Source of the DNA: Tepiditoga spiralis
GTDB lineage: Bacteria > Thermotogota > Thermotogae > Petrotogales > Petrotogaceae
Assembly: GCF_014701195.1 (NCBI RefSeq)
Contig: NZ_AP018712.1
Coordinates: 2,002,501 to 2,066,500 of the forward strand
DNA: 64,000 nt
Direction of reading: 5' to 3'
Part shown: positions 29,001-37,872 of the stretch, piece by piece
Numbering within the stretch: the first letter of the stretch is position 1
Layout: every line of letters begins with the position of its first letter
The notes under the pieces: generated by a model
The model's database searches: none
The model's input: only the letters and a program-made list of their open reading frames with translations
Told to the model about the DNA's origin: nothing
Program-made: the position numbers and the translations under genes

Positions 29001-29035
29001 AGTTCTTTCAGATGTATCTGAAAGAACTATTTTTT
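29001..29035 (+). terminator. Terminator after vWA copy 1
   Basis: AGTTCTTTCAGAT and its complement plus a T run. The same hairpin recurs near 45522 and 46590, each time followed by an MSNNNLE element. Confidence 0.75.
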
Positions 29036-29053
29036 ATAAATTATTTTATAAAA

Positions 29054-29098
29054 ATGTCGAATAACACTTTGAAAATACAAATTGGAGGTGTATTAAAA
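29054..29098 (+). repeat. MSNNNLE element, copy 5 (in frame with the peptide gene)
   Basis: Reads M-S-N-N-T-L-K-I-Q-I-G-G-V-L-K and joins the 34-residue peptide without a stop, exactly 45 nt. The ribosome site GGAGGTG lies inside it. Confidence 0.75.
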
Positions 29099-29203
29099 AT
29101 GTTTGAATTTTTTATTGGTATAGTATTAGGAACATTATTTTCAGAAAATTTAAAAATATTTATAAAAAAAATATCAACTTCTAATGATGAAAAAAGTAAT
29201 TAA
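29099..29203 (+). CDS. Tiny membrane peptide of the EF-G-FS family, member 2
   Basis: 34 residues, differing from the peptide at 28076 by a single residue (Lys-Ser-Asn end for Lys-Asn-Asn). GGAGGTG lies 9 nt before the ATG. The flanks are duplicated too, so this is a recent copy. Confidence 0.6.
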   Translation: MFEFFIGIVLGTLFSENLKIFIKKISTSNDEKSN

Positions 29204-29231
29204 TTAAAAAATCTTGAAGGGAGGAGTAAAT

Positions 29232-29327
29232 ATGAAAGTATTAAACATTTTGTTTTATTTATTTGTTTTAATAATATACATTAGCTTATACCCATACTTA
29301 AGTACTAACAAAACATATAAAAATTAA
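29232..29327 (+). CDS. 31-residue membrane peptide, family B member 1
   Basis: Starts MKVLNILFYLFVLIIYISLY: one strongly hydrophobic helix and a short polar tail ending TYKN. GGGAGGAG lies 7 nt upstream. A near-identical peptide lies at 45627. Unknown; too short for database-independent assignment. Confidence 0.55.
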   Translation: MKVLNILFYLFVLIIYISLYPYLSTNKTYKN

Positions 29328-29352
29328 ATCAAAGTGTTTGCATAATCCAATA

Positions 29353-29403
29353 ATGTCGAATATTAATTTGGAGAAACAAAAAAAATATAAAAAAGGATGG
29401 TGA
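29353..29403 (+). repeat. MSNNNLE element, copy 6
   Basis: Reads M-S-N-I-N-L-E-K-Q-K-K-Y-K-K-G-W-stop, with GAG for GAA at the Glu codon. The stop TGA overlaps the ribosome site GGATGGTGA of the next gene. Confidence 0.7.
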
Positions 29404-29408
29404 AAATC

Positions 29409-29750
29409 ATGGATGTAATAGTAAAATTAGCTTCGTTTGGTGTATTGGGTATGGTAATTTTAGCAATGTTAGCAACATCAGGTTTAGCTGGTGCTGCTGC
29501 TATATCTACAACCTTATCAACACTTGGTGGTCCTGCTGGTATGGCTGGTGGAATGCTTGTTTTAGCTTCTGCTCCTGTTATAGTCAATTATTTAGATAAT
29601 TATGGAATTGATTATGCAATGAAAAAATTAATGCGTGAATACAAAAAGAAAGGTTATTCAAAATATGAATTAAGACATGAAATTTCTAAACTTTGGATTA
29701 CTAAAGGTTTTAAGGAAAAATTGTATTATTATGTTGATACTTTATATTAA
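29409..29750 (+). CDS. Gly/Ala-rich membrane-active protein, unknown
   Basis: 113 residues. The first ~60 are hydrophobic and Gly/Ala-rich (LATSGLAGAAAISTTLSTLG, GPAGMAGGMLV), like glycine-zipper helices of pore-forming or bacteriocin-like proteins. The last 45 are charged and helical (YKKKGYSKYELRHEISKLW). ATG 29409 is preferred over the upstream GTG because of GGATGGTGA. An effector that disturbs membranes is possible but only inferred. Confidence 0.5.
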   Translation: MDVIVKLASFGVLGMVILAMLATSGLAGAAAISTTLSTLGGPAGMAGGMLVLASAPVIVNYLDNYGIDYAMKKLMREYKKKGYSKYELRHEISKLWITKGFKEKLYYYVDTLY

Positions 29751-29755
29751 TTCTT

Positions 29756-29780
29756 GGGAGCTTTTGCTCCCTATTTTTTA
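29756..29780 (+). terminator. Terminator after the Gly/Ala-rich gene
   Basis: GGGAGC-TTTT-GCTCCC followed by TATTTTTTA, 6 nt after the stop codon. Confidence 0.8.
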
Positions 29781-29827
29781 TTTGTTTTATAAAAGTATTT
29801 AAAAAAAATTCGAAAGGAGGAAAAAAA

Positions 29828-30232
29828 ATGATACACATTAAAGTTGATGCTTCATACAAAAATAAAAAAGCAAGTATAGGTGTTTACATTAAAAACAAAG
29901 GCAAAAAAATAAAAAATAGATTTCAATGTAAATCAAAAAGCTCTTCAGAAGCAGAACTTCTTGCAATATATTTTGGGATAAAATATGTCATTAAAAACAA
30001 TTTAAAAAATATAAGAATATACACAGATAATGAATCAAACTATAAATTAATAATAGGAGAATCACATACAAATATTGACTATATGAAAAAATTAATCAAG
30101 GAAATTACAAATTTATTAAAAGGAACATCAATAGAAATAATGTATATTTCAAGGAAATTTAATAAAGAAGCAGATAAAATTGCTAGCAAAAGAAGAAAAA
30201 TTAAATATTATAATACTAAAATTTCAGTTTAA
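29828..30232 (+). CDS. RNase HI-like ribonuclease
   Basis: 134 residues with the four acidic catalytic positions of RNase HI: D in IKVDASYK, E in SSEAELLAIYFG, D in RIYTDNESN and D in NKEADKIASK. Such enzymes cut RNA in RNA-DNA hybrids. AAAGGAGG lies before ATG 29828. Its presence between a vWA/peptide block and the TerY-P triad, 6.7 kb from CAPP and Argonaute, suggests a defence-linked function rather than the housekeeping RNase H. Confidence 0.85.
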   Translation: MIHIKVDASYKNKKASIGVYIKNKGKKIKNRFQCKSKSSSEAELLAIYFGIKYVIKNNLKNIRIYTDNESNYKLIIGESHTNIDYMKKLIKEITNLLKGTSIEIMYISRKFNKEADKIASKRRKIKYYNTKISV

Positions 30233-30240
30233 AAAAGAAG

Positions 30241-30312
30241 GTGTTTTTTTTCACAAAAAATATTAATTCAAAGAAATTATTTAAAATTTTTAAATATAAT
30301 ATTAAAAAATAA
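30241..30312 (+). pseudogene. Short decayed relative of the small gene at 45784
   Basis: The reading begins GTG and gives FFFTKNINSKKLFKIFKYN before a stop after 23 codons, matching FIFKKNINPEKLFKYYKKL at 45784 and sharing its GAAGGTG context. It directly precedes the PIN-kinase gene. Confidence 0.55.
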
Positions 30313-30334
30313 TTTGTTGAATGGAGGGAAAAAA

Positions 30335-32038
30335 ATGACTTTAAAAGAAATATCAATAAATTTAAATATTGATATAAAAAAACTTTTATTTGAATTAAAT
30401 AAAATCGGAATATTTATTCTTAATCCAAATAAAGAATTGAGTAATTCTCAAATAACACTAATAAAAAAATATATAAGTAAAGATAAAAATGAAAAAAAAC
30501 AAAATAAAGAGTTAAAAAAAATTGTTAAAAGACATAAAATTTTTATAGATACATCTAGCATTTTAGATAAAAATTTTGAAATATTTTGTAATCAAATAGA
30601 ACCATTATTATTAAAGTATAAAAAAAAAATAATAATAATTCCTAAAGTTTTTAATGAACTGTACAATTATTTAGAAAATGAACAATTAAAAGAAAAAGTT
30701 AAAAAAAATATAAAAATTTTATCAAAATTAAGAGAAAAAAATTTAATAGAAATAAGAGTAGAAACAAGAAATAATTTTGTTGATAATGTTTTTTTTATAC
30801 AATTTTCAAAATATAGATTAAAACATAAATTATTATTGATTACACAAGATAAAAAGCTTTCAAATAGCATAATCAAATTGAACAAAATCAAATCACCAAA
30901 AGAAAATAATGTCAGAGTTATGAAAATATCAAATAATGGAATTTTATATGATTTCAAAGAATTAAATAACTATCAATCAAATTCTAATAAAAAAAAATCA
31001 AACGAAACTAAAATAAAAATTACTAATGTACCAAATGACATTATTCCAATAAAAAATATACCAAGTATTGGTAGTAATGTTTACACAGATTTTGGAGAAA
31101 AAATCAAATTAATAAGTAAAATCTCTTCTGGTGGTGAAGGAACTGTATATAAAACTAATACAAATTATGTTTGTAAAATATATAAAAAAGAAAAAATTAC
31201 AATACGAAAATTTGAAAAATTAAAACTTATGATAAAAAAATCTTTAAATTATAATGGCATATGTTGGCCACATAAAATTATTTTTAATAATTCAGGAGAA
31301 TTTGTAGGCTATTTAATGCCTATGGCATTTGGAAAAGAATTAAAAAGAATGTATTTTATTGAACCAAAGAAAAAATTAATTAACTGGAAAAAAATTGATG
31401 CTGTTAATCTTGCAATTACCATTTTAGAAAAAATTAATTATTTACACAGTAATAATATAATTTTAGGAGATATAAATCCTATGAATATTTTAGTAGTAAA
31501 TCCTAAAGAAGTTTATTTTGTTGATACAGATAGTTATCAAATTGAAAGATTCCCTTGTCCTGTTGGAACAATAGAATTTACACCTCCAGAACTCCAAGGA
31601 AAAAATTTTGGGAATATTATTAGAACTTTAAAAAACGAATATTTTGCTATAGCTATATTATTATTTATGCTTATGCTTCCGGGAAAACATCCATATTCAC
31701 AAAAAGGGGGTGAAGATATTAAAAAAAACATAAAAAATATGAATTTTCCTTATACTTTTATGAAACAAACAAATAAAGTAGCTCCAGAAGGTATGTGGGT
31801 TTTTATTTGGAGTCATTTAACTTATGCATTAAAAGAAAAATTTTTTAATATTTTTAATAAAAATGGCAAATATAGTCATTTAAAAACAAGATTGAATACA
31901 AAACAATGGTTAAATGAAATGGAAAAATATAAACTTTTTTTAGAAAATAATTCAAAAATCGTAGATAAAATGTCTTTAAATATGTTCCCTACCAGATACA
32001 AAAAATTAGGTAATTTAATTTATAAAAATAATAAATAG
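30335..32038 (+). CDS. IF2N-like / PIN / protein kinase fusion
   Basis: 567 residues. Residues 1-45 (MTLKEISINLNIDIKKLLFE, then LNKIGIFI) resemble the small helical domain at the N terminus of initiation factor IF2. Residues ~75-200 form a PIN-like nuclease: FIDTSSILD, VFNELYNYLE and LITQDKKLS. Residues ~240-540 are a Ser/Thr kinase-like domain: SSGGEGTVY loop, Lys in YVCKIYKK, catalytic ILGDINPMNILV and metal Asp in YFVDTDSYQ. AGGGAA precedes ATG 30335. Followed by the vWA (12 nt) and PP2C genes, it is the kinase of a TerY-P-like triad, with nuclease and RNA-binding-like parts added. The kinase part keeps the residues needed for activity. Confidence 0.75.
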   Translation: MTLKEISINLNIDIKKLLFELNKIGIFILNPNKELSNSQITLIKKYISKDKNEKKQNKELKKIVKRHKIFIDTSSILDKNFEIFCNQIEPLLLKYKKKIIIIPKVFNELYNYLENEQLKEKVKKNIKILSKLREKNLIEIRVETRNNFVDNVFFIQFSKYRLKHKLLLITQDKKLSNSIIKLNKIKSPKENNVRVMKISNNGILYDFKELNNYQSNSNKKKSNETKIKITNVPNDIIPIKNIPSIGSNVYTDFGEKIKLISKISSGGEGTVYKTNTNYVCKIYKKEKITIRKFEKLKLMIKKSLNYNGICWPHKIIFNNSGEFVGYLMPMAFGKELKRMYFIEPKKKLINWKKIDAVNLAITILEKINYLHSNNIILGDINPMNILVVNPKEVYFVDTDSYQIERFPCPVGTIEFTPPELQGKNFGNIIRTLKNEYFAIAILLFMLMLPGKHPYSQKGGEDIKKNIKNMNFPYTFMKQTNKVAPEGMWVFIWSHLTYALKEKFFNIFNKNGKYSHLKTRLNTKQWLNEMEKYKLFLENNSKIVDKMSLNMFPTRYKKLGNLIYKNNK

Positions 32039-32049
32039 GAGGCGATATC

Positions 32050-32733
32050 ATGAATAAAAATTTATTGTTAAAAGCAGAAGAACTTGTAGATAATCCTAAT
32101 TCAAGAATACCTATTTGTTTGTGTTTAGATGTAAGTTCTTCAATGGAAGGAGAACCAATAAATGAATTAAACGAAGGAATAAAATTATTTTATAGAAACA
32201 TATATGATGATGAAATAGCAAGGGCAGCAGCAGAATTAGCAATTGTAACCTTTGGTGGAGAAGCATATTTTGAAAAAGATTTTTCAAGCATTGATATACA
32301 AAAAATACCGATTTTAAAAACATTTGGAAACACACCATTAGGAGAAGGAGTAAATTTAGCACTAAATTTATTAGAAAAAAGAAAAGAAAAATATAAAGAA
32401 AAAGGTATAGATTACTATCAACCTTGGTTAGTATTAATGACAGATGGAATGCCAAATGGAGATGAAAACGAATTAAAAAAAGCAATAAAAAGAACACAAA
32501 ATATGGTTAATAATAAAAAATTAACAATTTTTCCAATAGCAATAGGACAATATGCAGACATAAAAGTTTTAAATTCATTATCTCCAAAAAGAGTTCCATT
32601 AAAATTAAAAGATTTAAACTTCAAAAAATTCTTTGAGTGGTTGAGTAAAAGTGTAAGCATAACCTCACAATCAAATCCAGGTGATAAAATAAAACTTGAT
32701 GTAGAAGAAATAAAAGGTTGGGCAGAATTATAA
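32050..32733 (+). CDS. TerY-like vWA protein
   Basis: 227 residues, the standard TerY length. MIDAS motifs: LCLDVSSSMEG, FGNTPLGEGV and LMTDGMPNGD. Lacks the insertion seen in the two other vWA proteins of the window. GGAGG precedes the ATG. Between kinase and phosphatase it completes the TerY-P arrangement, which has been reported as an antiphage set (Gao and colleagues, 2020). Confidence 0.88.
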   Translation: MNKNLLLKAEELVDNPNSRIPICLCLDVSSSMEGEPINELNEGIKLFYRNIYDDEIARAAAELAIVTFGGEAYFEKDFSSIDIQKIPILKTFGNTPLGEGVNLALNLLEKRKEKYKEKGIDYYQPWLVLMTDGMPNGDENELKKAIKRTQNMVNNKKLTIFPIAIGQYADIKVLNSLSPKRVPLKLKDLNFKKFFEWLSKSVSITSQSNPGDKIKLDVEEIKGWAEL

Positions 32734-32778
32734 AATAATAAAAAAAATAAATATTTTTTATATATGGAGGCGAAAAAA

Positions 32779-33783
32779 ATGTGGAAAACAATTACTTATG
32801 AAGTACAAGGAAGATCTCATAAAACGAAAGATATACCATGTCAAGATAAAACATATTCAAATTATGAAAATAATGTACATGTAATAGCATTAGCAGATGG
32901 TGCAGGTTCAGCAAAATTTTCCCATTATGGAGCAGAAATCGCTGTAAAAACAATATCTAATTTTTTAAACAATAATTTTGATAATTTAATAAGAAACAAT
33001 GATGCTTTAAAAGTAAAAATAGAACTAATAAATACTTTAAACAAAAAGTTAAAAGAAAAGGCACAGGAACTATCTTGTGAATTAAAAAGCTTAGCTTCAA
33101 CTCTTTTAGTTACTGCAATAAAAGAAGACCATTTTATAATTATACATTTAGGTGATGGAACAATAGGAGTAATAAAAAATAATAAATTAATGGTTGTTTC
33201 AACTCCAGCAAACGGAGAATATATAAACAGTACAATATTTACAACAACTAAAAATTCTTTTAAATATATAAAACTTTTCAAAGGTAAAACAAAGGATATA
33301 TCTGGTTTCATTTTAATGTCTGATGGAACAGCAAATAGTTTTTATAGTAATAAAAAAAAAGAATTATCAAATGCAACAAAAAAAATAATTAATTGGAGCG
33401 TATTATTGCCTAAAAATAATATGAAACAATTGATAGAAGAAACTTTTAATAATTTAATAATAAACAACACTTATGATGATTGCAGTGTTGCAATAATTAC
33501 AAATGAAAAACATAAATCTAATATTTATAATACTTTTCAAATTCATGAAAAAAAAGAATTTTATGATATAAAAACTAAAGATCCTAAAATTTATTTAAAA
33601 AAAATAAAAGCAAATGAAAATTTACTAAAAGAATTATATAAAAAACAAATAAATATTTTAGAATTAGCAAAAAAATTCCACATAAAAAAAAGATACTTAA
33701 AAAAGAAATTAAATAAATTTTCAAATCTTGGACTCATCAAAAAAGAAAATAAAAAATATAAATTACAAATACAAATAAAATAA
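32779..33783 (+). CDS. PP2C-family protein phosphatase with C-terminal winged helix
   Basis: 334 residues. PP2C metal-binding aspartates are seen in ALADGAGSAKFSHYGAE, HLGDGTIGV, LMSDGTANSF and YDDCSVAII. The last ~60 residues (QINILELAKKFHIKKRYLKK, then LGLIKKENKKYKLQ) look like a winged helix, an uncommon addition. GGAGGCG precedes ATG 32779. It would reverse phosphorylation by the kinase encoded two genes upstream. Confidence 0.87.
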   Translation: MWKTITYEVQGRSHKTKDIPCQDKTYSNYENNVHVIALADGAGSAKFSHYGAEIAVKTISNFLNNNFDNLIRNNDALKVKIELINTLNKKLKEKAQELSCELKSLASTLLVTAIKEDHFIIIHLGDGTIGVIKNNKLMVVSTPANGEYINSTIFTTTKNSFKYIKLFKGKTKDISGFILMSDGTANSFYSNKKKELSNATKKIINWSVLLPKNNMKQLIEETFNNLIINNTYDDCSVAIITNEKHKSNIYNTFQIHEKKEFYDIKTKDPKIYLKKIKANENLLKELYKKQINILELAKKFHIKKRYLKKKLNKFSNLGLIKKENKKYKLQIQIK

Positions 33784-33955
33784 ATTTATTGTATCATTTG
33801 ATTAAAAATAAAGTGTTTGTATTATTTGTTTTGATTTAAAAACATATTTTAGTAATAATATGTTATAATTAATATAGAATTAAATAACAAACGTATATAA
33901 AAAGAAAAAAATACCCTAAAATGCAGGAAATAAAAAAACAAACGAGACGCAAACC

Positions 33956-34075
33956 TATTTAAATACAAAAGAAACAATAAAAGAAAAATTAAAGTACTGG
34001 ATAAAAGAAGCTTTAGAAAATTATGGTATAGGTTCAAAAACTGCTGTTGGGTATGGTCATTTAGTTAAACAATAA
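33956..34075 (+). pseudogene. C-terminal remnant of a Cmr6/RAMP-family gene
   Basis: The open reading ends LENYGIGSKTAVGYGHLVKQ, closely like the C terminus of the intact Cmr6 (KYYGIGSKTSMGYGRFK at 55570-55634), including the RAMP glycine-rich loop. No start or upstream RAMP body is found. It is a leftover of a second type III effector gene in front of cas6. The remainder of 33784-34125 shows only AT-rich sequence. Confidence 0.7.
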
Positions 34076-34125
34076 TAACAAAAAAGCCTTTGGATTTTTT
34101 GTTTGAAACTTTTTTATGTACAAAG

Positions 34126-34932
34126 ATGAGGAGTGATACTATCTTATATAGCATTGTGATTGAATTAAAAGCAAAAAATAATGGAATAATAAGTACTTAT
34201 TCTGGACAAAAAATTCATGGACTTTTTTTCAAACTATTAAAAGAAGCAAATAAAGAATTAGCTGACACAATACACAATAATACATTGAGTAAAGCATTTA
34301 CTATTTCAACATTTTTAAATGAAAAAATAGGAACACCAATAGAATTTAGGAAAGGGAAAAAATACTATTTTAGAGTAACTTTTTTATCAGATGAAGTTTA
34401 TGAAATTTTCTTAACTAAATTATATAAAAACAGATTATTAAGAAAAAGCATTAAAGTTGGAGATATTTACTTTTTAATAAATAGAATATTTTTTAATGAA
34501 TCTGAAAACGAATGGGCAAATACATTTAATATAGAAAATATAATAGCAAAAGATAATTTTAAAAGTGTAATAAAATTAAAATTCATTACACCAACCTTAT
34601 TTAAAATTGGAGATAAATATTTAAAAGAACCTGATGTAGAAAAAATATTTAATGGATTATTAAAAAAATTTAATTTATACAATGAAATTAAAATAGATGA
34701 CTCTATAAAAAATAAATTTTTAGATATAAAAATAAAAAATAAAAATATAAAACCAAAAAAAGTATACTTAACAAAATTTTTTATAGAAGGATTTATTGGT
34801 GAAGTTGAATTTGAAATACCAAAAGAAATAGTAAAAATTGTAAACATACTTTTAGAATTTTCATTTTATTCTGGTATAGGTTATAAAACAACTATGGGAT
34901 TTGGACAAGTAAAAATATTAAAGGAAGGATAA
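34126..34932 (+). CDS. cas6: CRISPR repeat endoribonuclease Cas6
   Basis: About 268 residues. A Cas6-type RAMP: LYSIVIELKAKNNGII, an N-terminal ferredoxin-like fold with GQKIHGLFFKLLKEAN holding a conserved His, and the C-terminal G-rich loop SGIGYKTTMGFGQVKI. It should cut the repeat at the foot of its hairpin to make crRNAs from all four arrays. The start is unsure: ATG 34126 overlaps its own ribosome-like AGGAG, a TTG at 34090 extends it, and no ATG is ideally spaced. It stands 2 nt before the CAPP gene, so expression is coupled to the adaptation genes. Confidence 0.85.
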   Translation: MRSDTILYSIVIELKAKNNGIISTYSGQKIHGLFFKLLKEANKELADTIHNNTLSKAFTISTFLNEKIGTPIEFRKGKKYYFRVTFLSDEVYEIFLTKLYKNRLLRKSIKVGDIYFLINRIFFNESENEWANTFNIENIIAKDNFKSVIKLKFITPTLFKIGDKYLKEPDVEKIFNGLLKKFNLYNEIKIDDSIKNKFLDIKIKNKNIKPKKVYLTKFFIEGFIGEVEFEIPKEIVKIVNILLEFSFYSGIGYKTTMGFGQVKILKEG

Positions 34933-34934
34933 AA

Positions 34935-36566
34935 ATGGGATGGCTGAAAAAGGCTGTAAAATATGAAGAAGAATTTAAATTTAAAGAAGCTTTAAACATA
35001 TATAAAAAGAAAGAAAAAAAATTAAAAATAGAAGACGGATCACTCATTAGATATGGAACCCTTTTATATGAATTTCAAATGTATAATGACGCTAAAAGGA
35101 TCTATGAAAAAATAATAAAATTAGCTCCAAATAAATTAGAACATAAAGAAATGTTAGCAAAAATATATGAAAACTTAAATAAAACAACAAAAGCTGTAGA
35201 ATTATACAAAGAATTAAATATAAAAGATAAAGTTCAAACATTAATAGACAAAGAAAATTTTAATAATCCTAATCTTAAAATCATTAAAAAGTTTATAGAA
35301 CTTTTTAATGGAAGAGAAGATGTTATATCTTTTCAATATGAAAATGGTTATAGACCAATTAGAAGACCATTAAATACAAAAGATGTTTATAATCATTTTA
35401 AAGGAAAGCGAACACTTGGGATATATCAATTAAAAAAAGATAATACAATAAAATTTGCTGCATATGATATTGATATAAAAAAAGCTTACCATAAAACTTC
35501 AGAAGAAAACAAAAACAATGAAAAATTAAAAGATATAACTCATCAATTAATAGATAAATTAAATAATTTAAATTTTAATACATACGTTGAATGGAGTGGG
35601 AATAAAGGATATCATATATGGATATTTTTTGAAACTCCTGTTCAAAGTTATAAAGTAAAATGCGTAATGGAATACCTATTAAACCAAATACAAACACAAG
35701 AAGAAATAGGTGTGGAAATATTTCCAAAACAATCAAATATTGGAGAAGGACTCGGAAATCTTATAAAAGTTCCATTAGGTTTACATCAAAAAACAAAAAA
35801 TAAATGTTTATTTGTAAATAAAGACACATTAACTCCAATTAAAAATCAAATAAAATATCTAATGAATATAGAGTATACAAACTATGACATTATAAAAGAA
35901 CTTTATAATGAATGTTCTTCAGATTTTGTATATAAAACAATTGTTAAAAGTAAAACTAAAAAAGCAAATAAAAACACTATAAAAAATGTTATAAGAAAAG
36001 AAATAAACAATAATACTCAAAATGATGATATAAAAAAAATAATCACAAATTGTACAATAATAAAACAAATTATAAAAAAAATAGAAAATGAAGCTTATAT
36101 TACAGAAGAAGAAGAAAAAATATTTGTTGAATCATTAATAAAAATCAAAGATAGTAAAAATTTTATAGAAGAAATGTTAAAAAAAACAATAAATTTCTCT
36201 GCAATACGACTTGATCTACTCATGAAAAAAGAAAAAAATATTCCAATAACTTGTGAAGAAATAAAGAAAACTATTCTAAATAAAGAACTTCATTTAAATC
36301 TTGAAAAATGCAATTGTAAATTCTTAACAACCTATAACTCTCCTTATTCAATAATCTATGATATAGATAAATTATTTTTAGAAAAAGTTGAAATAAATGA
36401 TATAGTGAAAAAAATAATGGAAAAAAACTCTCAAAAATATGAAATAGAAAAAGAAATAAAAAGCTTAAAGAAAATGATACTAAAAATTATGGGAGAAAAA
36501 ACAGAAATAAATTTTGATCTAGGAATAATAAAAAAAGATGGGAATGACGTAAACATAATAATTTAA
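34935..36566 (+). CDS. CRISPR-associated primase-polymerase (CAPP): TPR + AEP
   Basis: 543 residues. Residues 1-110 are TPR-like helices (YGTLLYEFQMYNDAKRIYEK). The archaeo-eukaryotic primase core has the metal-binding D178/D180 in FAAYDIDIKKAY, the SxH-type motif EWSGNKGYHIW and a third acidic motif near GVEIFPKQ. The C-terminal third is helical, with CNCK. Published CAPPs of Marinitoga have this layout, next to cas1-cas2 and Argonaute, and can start DNA synthesis de novo; a role in spacer acquisition has been proposed. AAGGAGG precedes the ATG. The residue numbering agrees within one with the Marinitoga sp. enzyme as I recall it. Confidence 0.88.
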   Translation: MGWLKKAVKYEEEFKFKEALNIYKKKEKKLKIEDGSLIRYGTLLYEFQMYNDAKRIYEKIIKLAPNKLEHKEMLAKIYENLNKTTKAVELYKELNIKDKVQTLIDKENFNNPNLKIIKKFIELFNGREDVISFQYENGYRPIRRPLNTKDVYNHFKGKRTLGIYQLKKDNTIKFAAYDIDIKKAYHKTSEENKNNEKLKDITHQLIDKLNNLNFNTYVEWSGNKGYHIWIFFETPVQSYKVKCVMEYLLNQIQTQEEIGVEIFPKQSNIGEGLGNLIKVPLGLHQKTKNKCLFVNKDTLTPIKNQIKYLMNIEYTNYDIIKELYNECSSDFVYKTIVKSKTKKANKNTIKNVIRKEINNNTQNDDIKKIITNCTIIKQIIKKIENEAYITEEEEKIFVESLIKIKDSKNFIEEMLKKTINFSAIRLDLLMKKEKNIPITCEEIKKTILNKELHLNLEKCNCKFLTTYNSPYSIIYDIDKLFLEKVEINDIVKKIMEKNSQKYEIEKEIKSLKKMILKIMGEKTEINFDLGIIKKDGNDVNIII

Positions 36567-36576
36567 GGTGAAAAAT

Positions 36577-37581
36577 ATGATTATTTATATAATTGAACAA
36601 GGAGCAATACTTTCAAAAAAACAAGGAAAAATAATTGTTAGTAAAAATGGAGAAAAAATAAATGAAATACCAATAAAAAAAATAGATAAAATTAATATTA
36701 TGGGAAATATAAACATTACAACTCCAGCAATCAATTATTTTTTAGACAACAATATTGAAGTTATTTTCATGACAAGATATGGAAGATATAGAGGAAAACT
36801 ATACAAAGAAGAATACAAAAATGTTTTATTAAGATTAAAACAATATGAAAAATCATTTGATGAAACATTTAAACTAAAGATGGCAAAATCGATAGTTAAA
36901 GGAAAATTAAAAAATTATTATGACTTTTTATTAAAAAAACAAAAGTACTTACTAAAAGGGGAAATAAGTCAAGAAATAGCTACTATACGAAGTATTATAG
37001 AAAGAACAACAAATGCAAAAAATATAGACAGTGTTAGAGGATACGAGGGAATGGCTTCAAAAGCTTATTTTAATGCCTTCAAAAATTTAATAAAAAATAA
37101 AAATTTTAAATTTGAAAAAAGAATATCACATCCACCAAAAGATGAAATAAACTCAATATTATCATTTGGATACTCTTTTTTATATAATGAATTATTAGCA
37201 GCAATAAATATTGTTGGACTTGACCCTTATTTTGGAAACTTACATACAGTTGCTATATCAAAAAAATCATTACTCTTTGATATGGTTGAAGAATTTAGAA
37301 ATATTATAATAGATGATTTTGTATTAAAATTAATAAATAGAAACGAAATAAAAATAAATCACTTTTCAAAACAAAAAGATATAATACACTTTACAGAAGA
37401 TGGCATAAAGATATTTATTTCAAAATATGAAAATTTACTAGCCTCAAAAATGAAATACCACTTAGACGAAGAAGAAAATTATATAAGAATAATATTTGAA
37501 AAACAAATGAGACATTACGCAAGAGTAATTTTGGGCGATGAAGAAGAATACATACCTTTTTTTAGAAAGGAGATAGATTAA
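36577..37581 (+). CDS. cas1: CRISPR adaptation integrase Cas1
   Basis: 334 residues. The metal-binding Glu, His and Asp/Glu are in VRGYEGMASKAYF, LHTVAISKKSLLFDMVEEFR. N-terminal beta-rich part IYIIEQGAILSKKQGK is typical. It integrates new spacers together with Cas2. ATG 36577 is used, with AAGGTG 7 nt upstream; this GTG could be misread as a start. No reverse transcriptase or Cas6 is fused to it, unlike other Marinitoga type III Cas1 proteins. It is 1 nt from cas2. Confidence 0.95.
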   Translation: MIIYIIEQGAILSKKQGKIIVSKNGEKINEIPIKKIDKINIMGNINITTPAINYFLDNNIEVIFMTRYGRYRGKLYKEEYKNVLLRLKQYEKSFDETFKLKMAKSIVKGKLKNYYDFLLKKQKYLLKGEISQEIATIRSIIERTTNAKNIDSVRGYEGMASKAYFNAFKNLIKNKNFKFEKRISHPPKDEINSILSFGYSFLYNELLAAINIVGLDPYFGNLHTVAISKKSLLFDMVEEFRNIIIDDFVLKLINRNEIKINHFSKQKDIIHFTEDGIKIFISKYENLLASKMKYHLDEEENYIRIIFEKQMRHYARVILGDEEEYIPFFRKEID

Positions 37582-37582
37582 T

Positions 37583-37861
37583 ATGTTTTATGTAGTAAGT
37601 TATGATATAACAGATAATAAAAAAAGAAATAAAATAATTAAATATCTTGAAAGTTATGGTGTTAGAGTTCAATATAGTGTTTTTGAAGCTGAATTAAACG
37701 AAACACAACTCAATTCTTTAAAAAGAAATTTGAAAAAATCAATAAATTTAAATGAAGACACAATAAGAATATATCCATTATGTAGTGAATGTAGAAAAAA
37801 AATAGAAACAATAGGAATAGACAAAGGAAGTTATTATAAAAAAGACTTTTTAATAGTGTAG
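37583..37861 (+). CDS. cas2: CRISPR adaptation protein Cas2
   Basis: 92 residues of the Cas2 ferredoxin-like fold: FYVVSYDITDNKKRNKI contains the conserved Asp, then VRVQYSVFEAEL and the C-terminal RIYPLCSECRKK. It forms the structural centre of the Cas1-Cas2 integrase. AAGGAG precedes the ATG and 11 nt separate it from ago. Confidence 0.95.
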   Translation: MFYVVSYDITDNKKRNKIIKYLESYGVRVQYSVFEAELNETQLNSLKRNLKKSINLNEDTIRIYPLCSECRKKIETIGIDKGSYYKKDFLIV

Positions 37862-37872
37862 GAGGTAATAAA

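Noticed and set aside
36568-37581. Cas1 as RT-Cas1 or Cas6-RT-Cas1 fusion
   Set aside because: The 334-residue chain holds only Cas1 motifs; no YxDD reverse-transcriptase motif is seen here or in neighbours.
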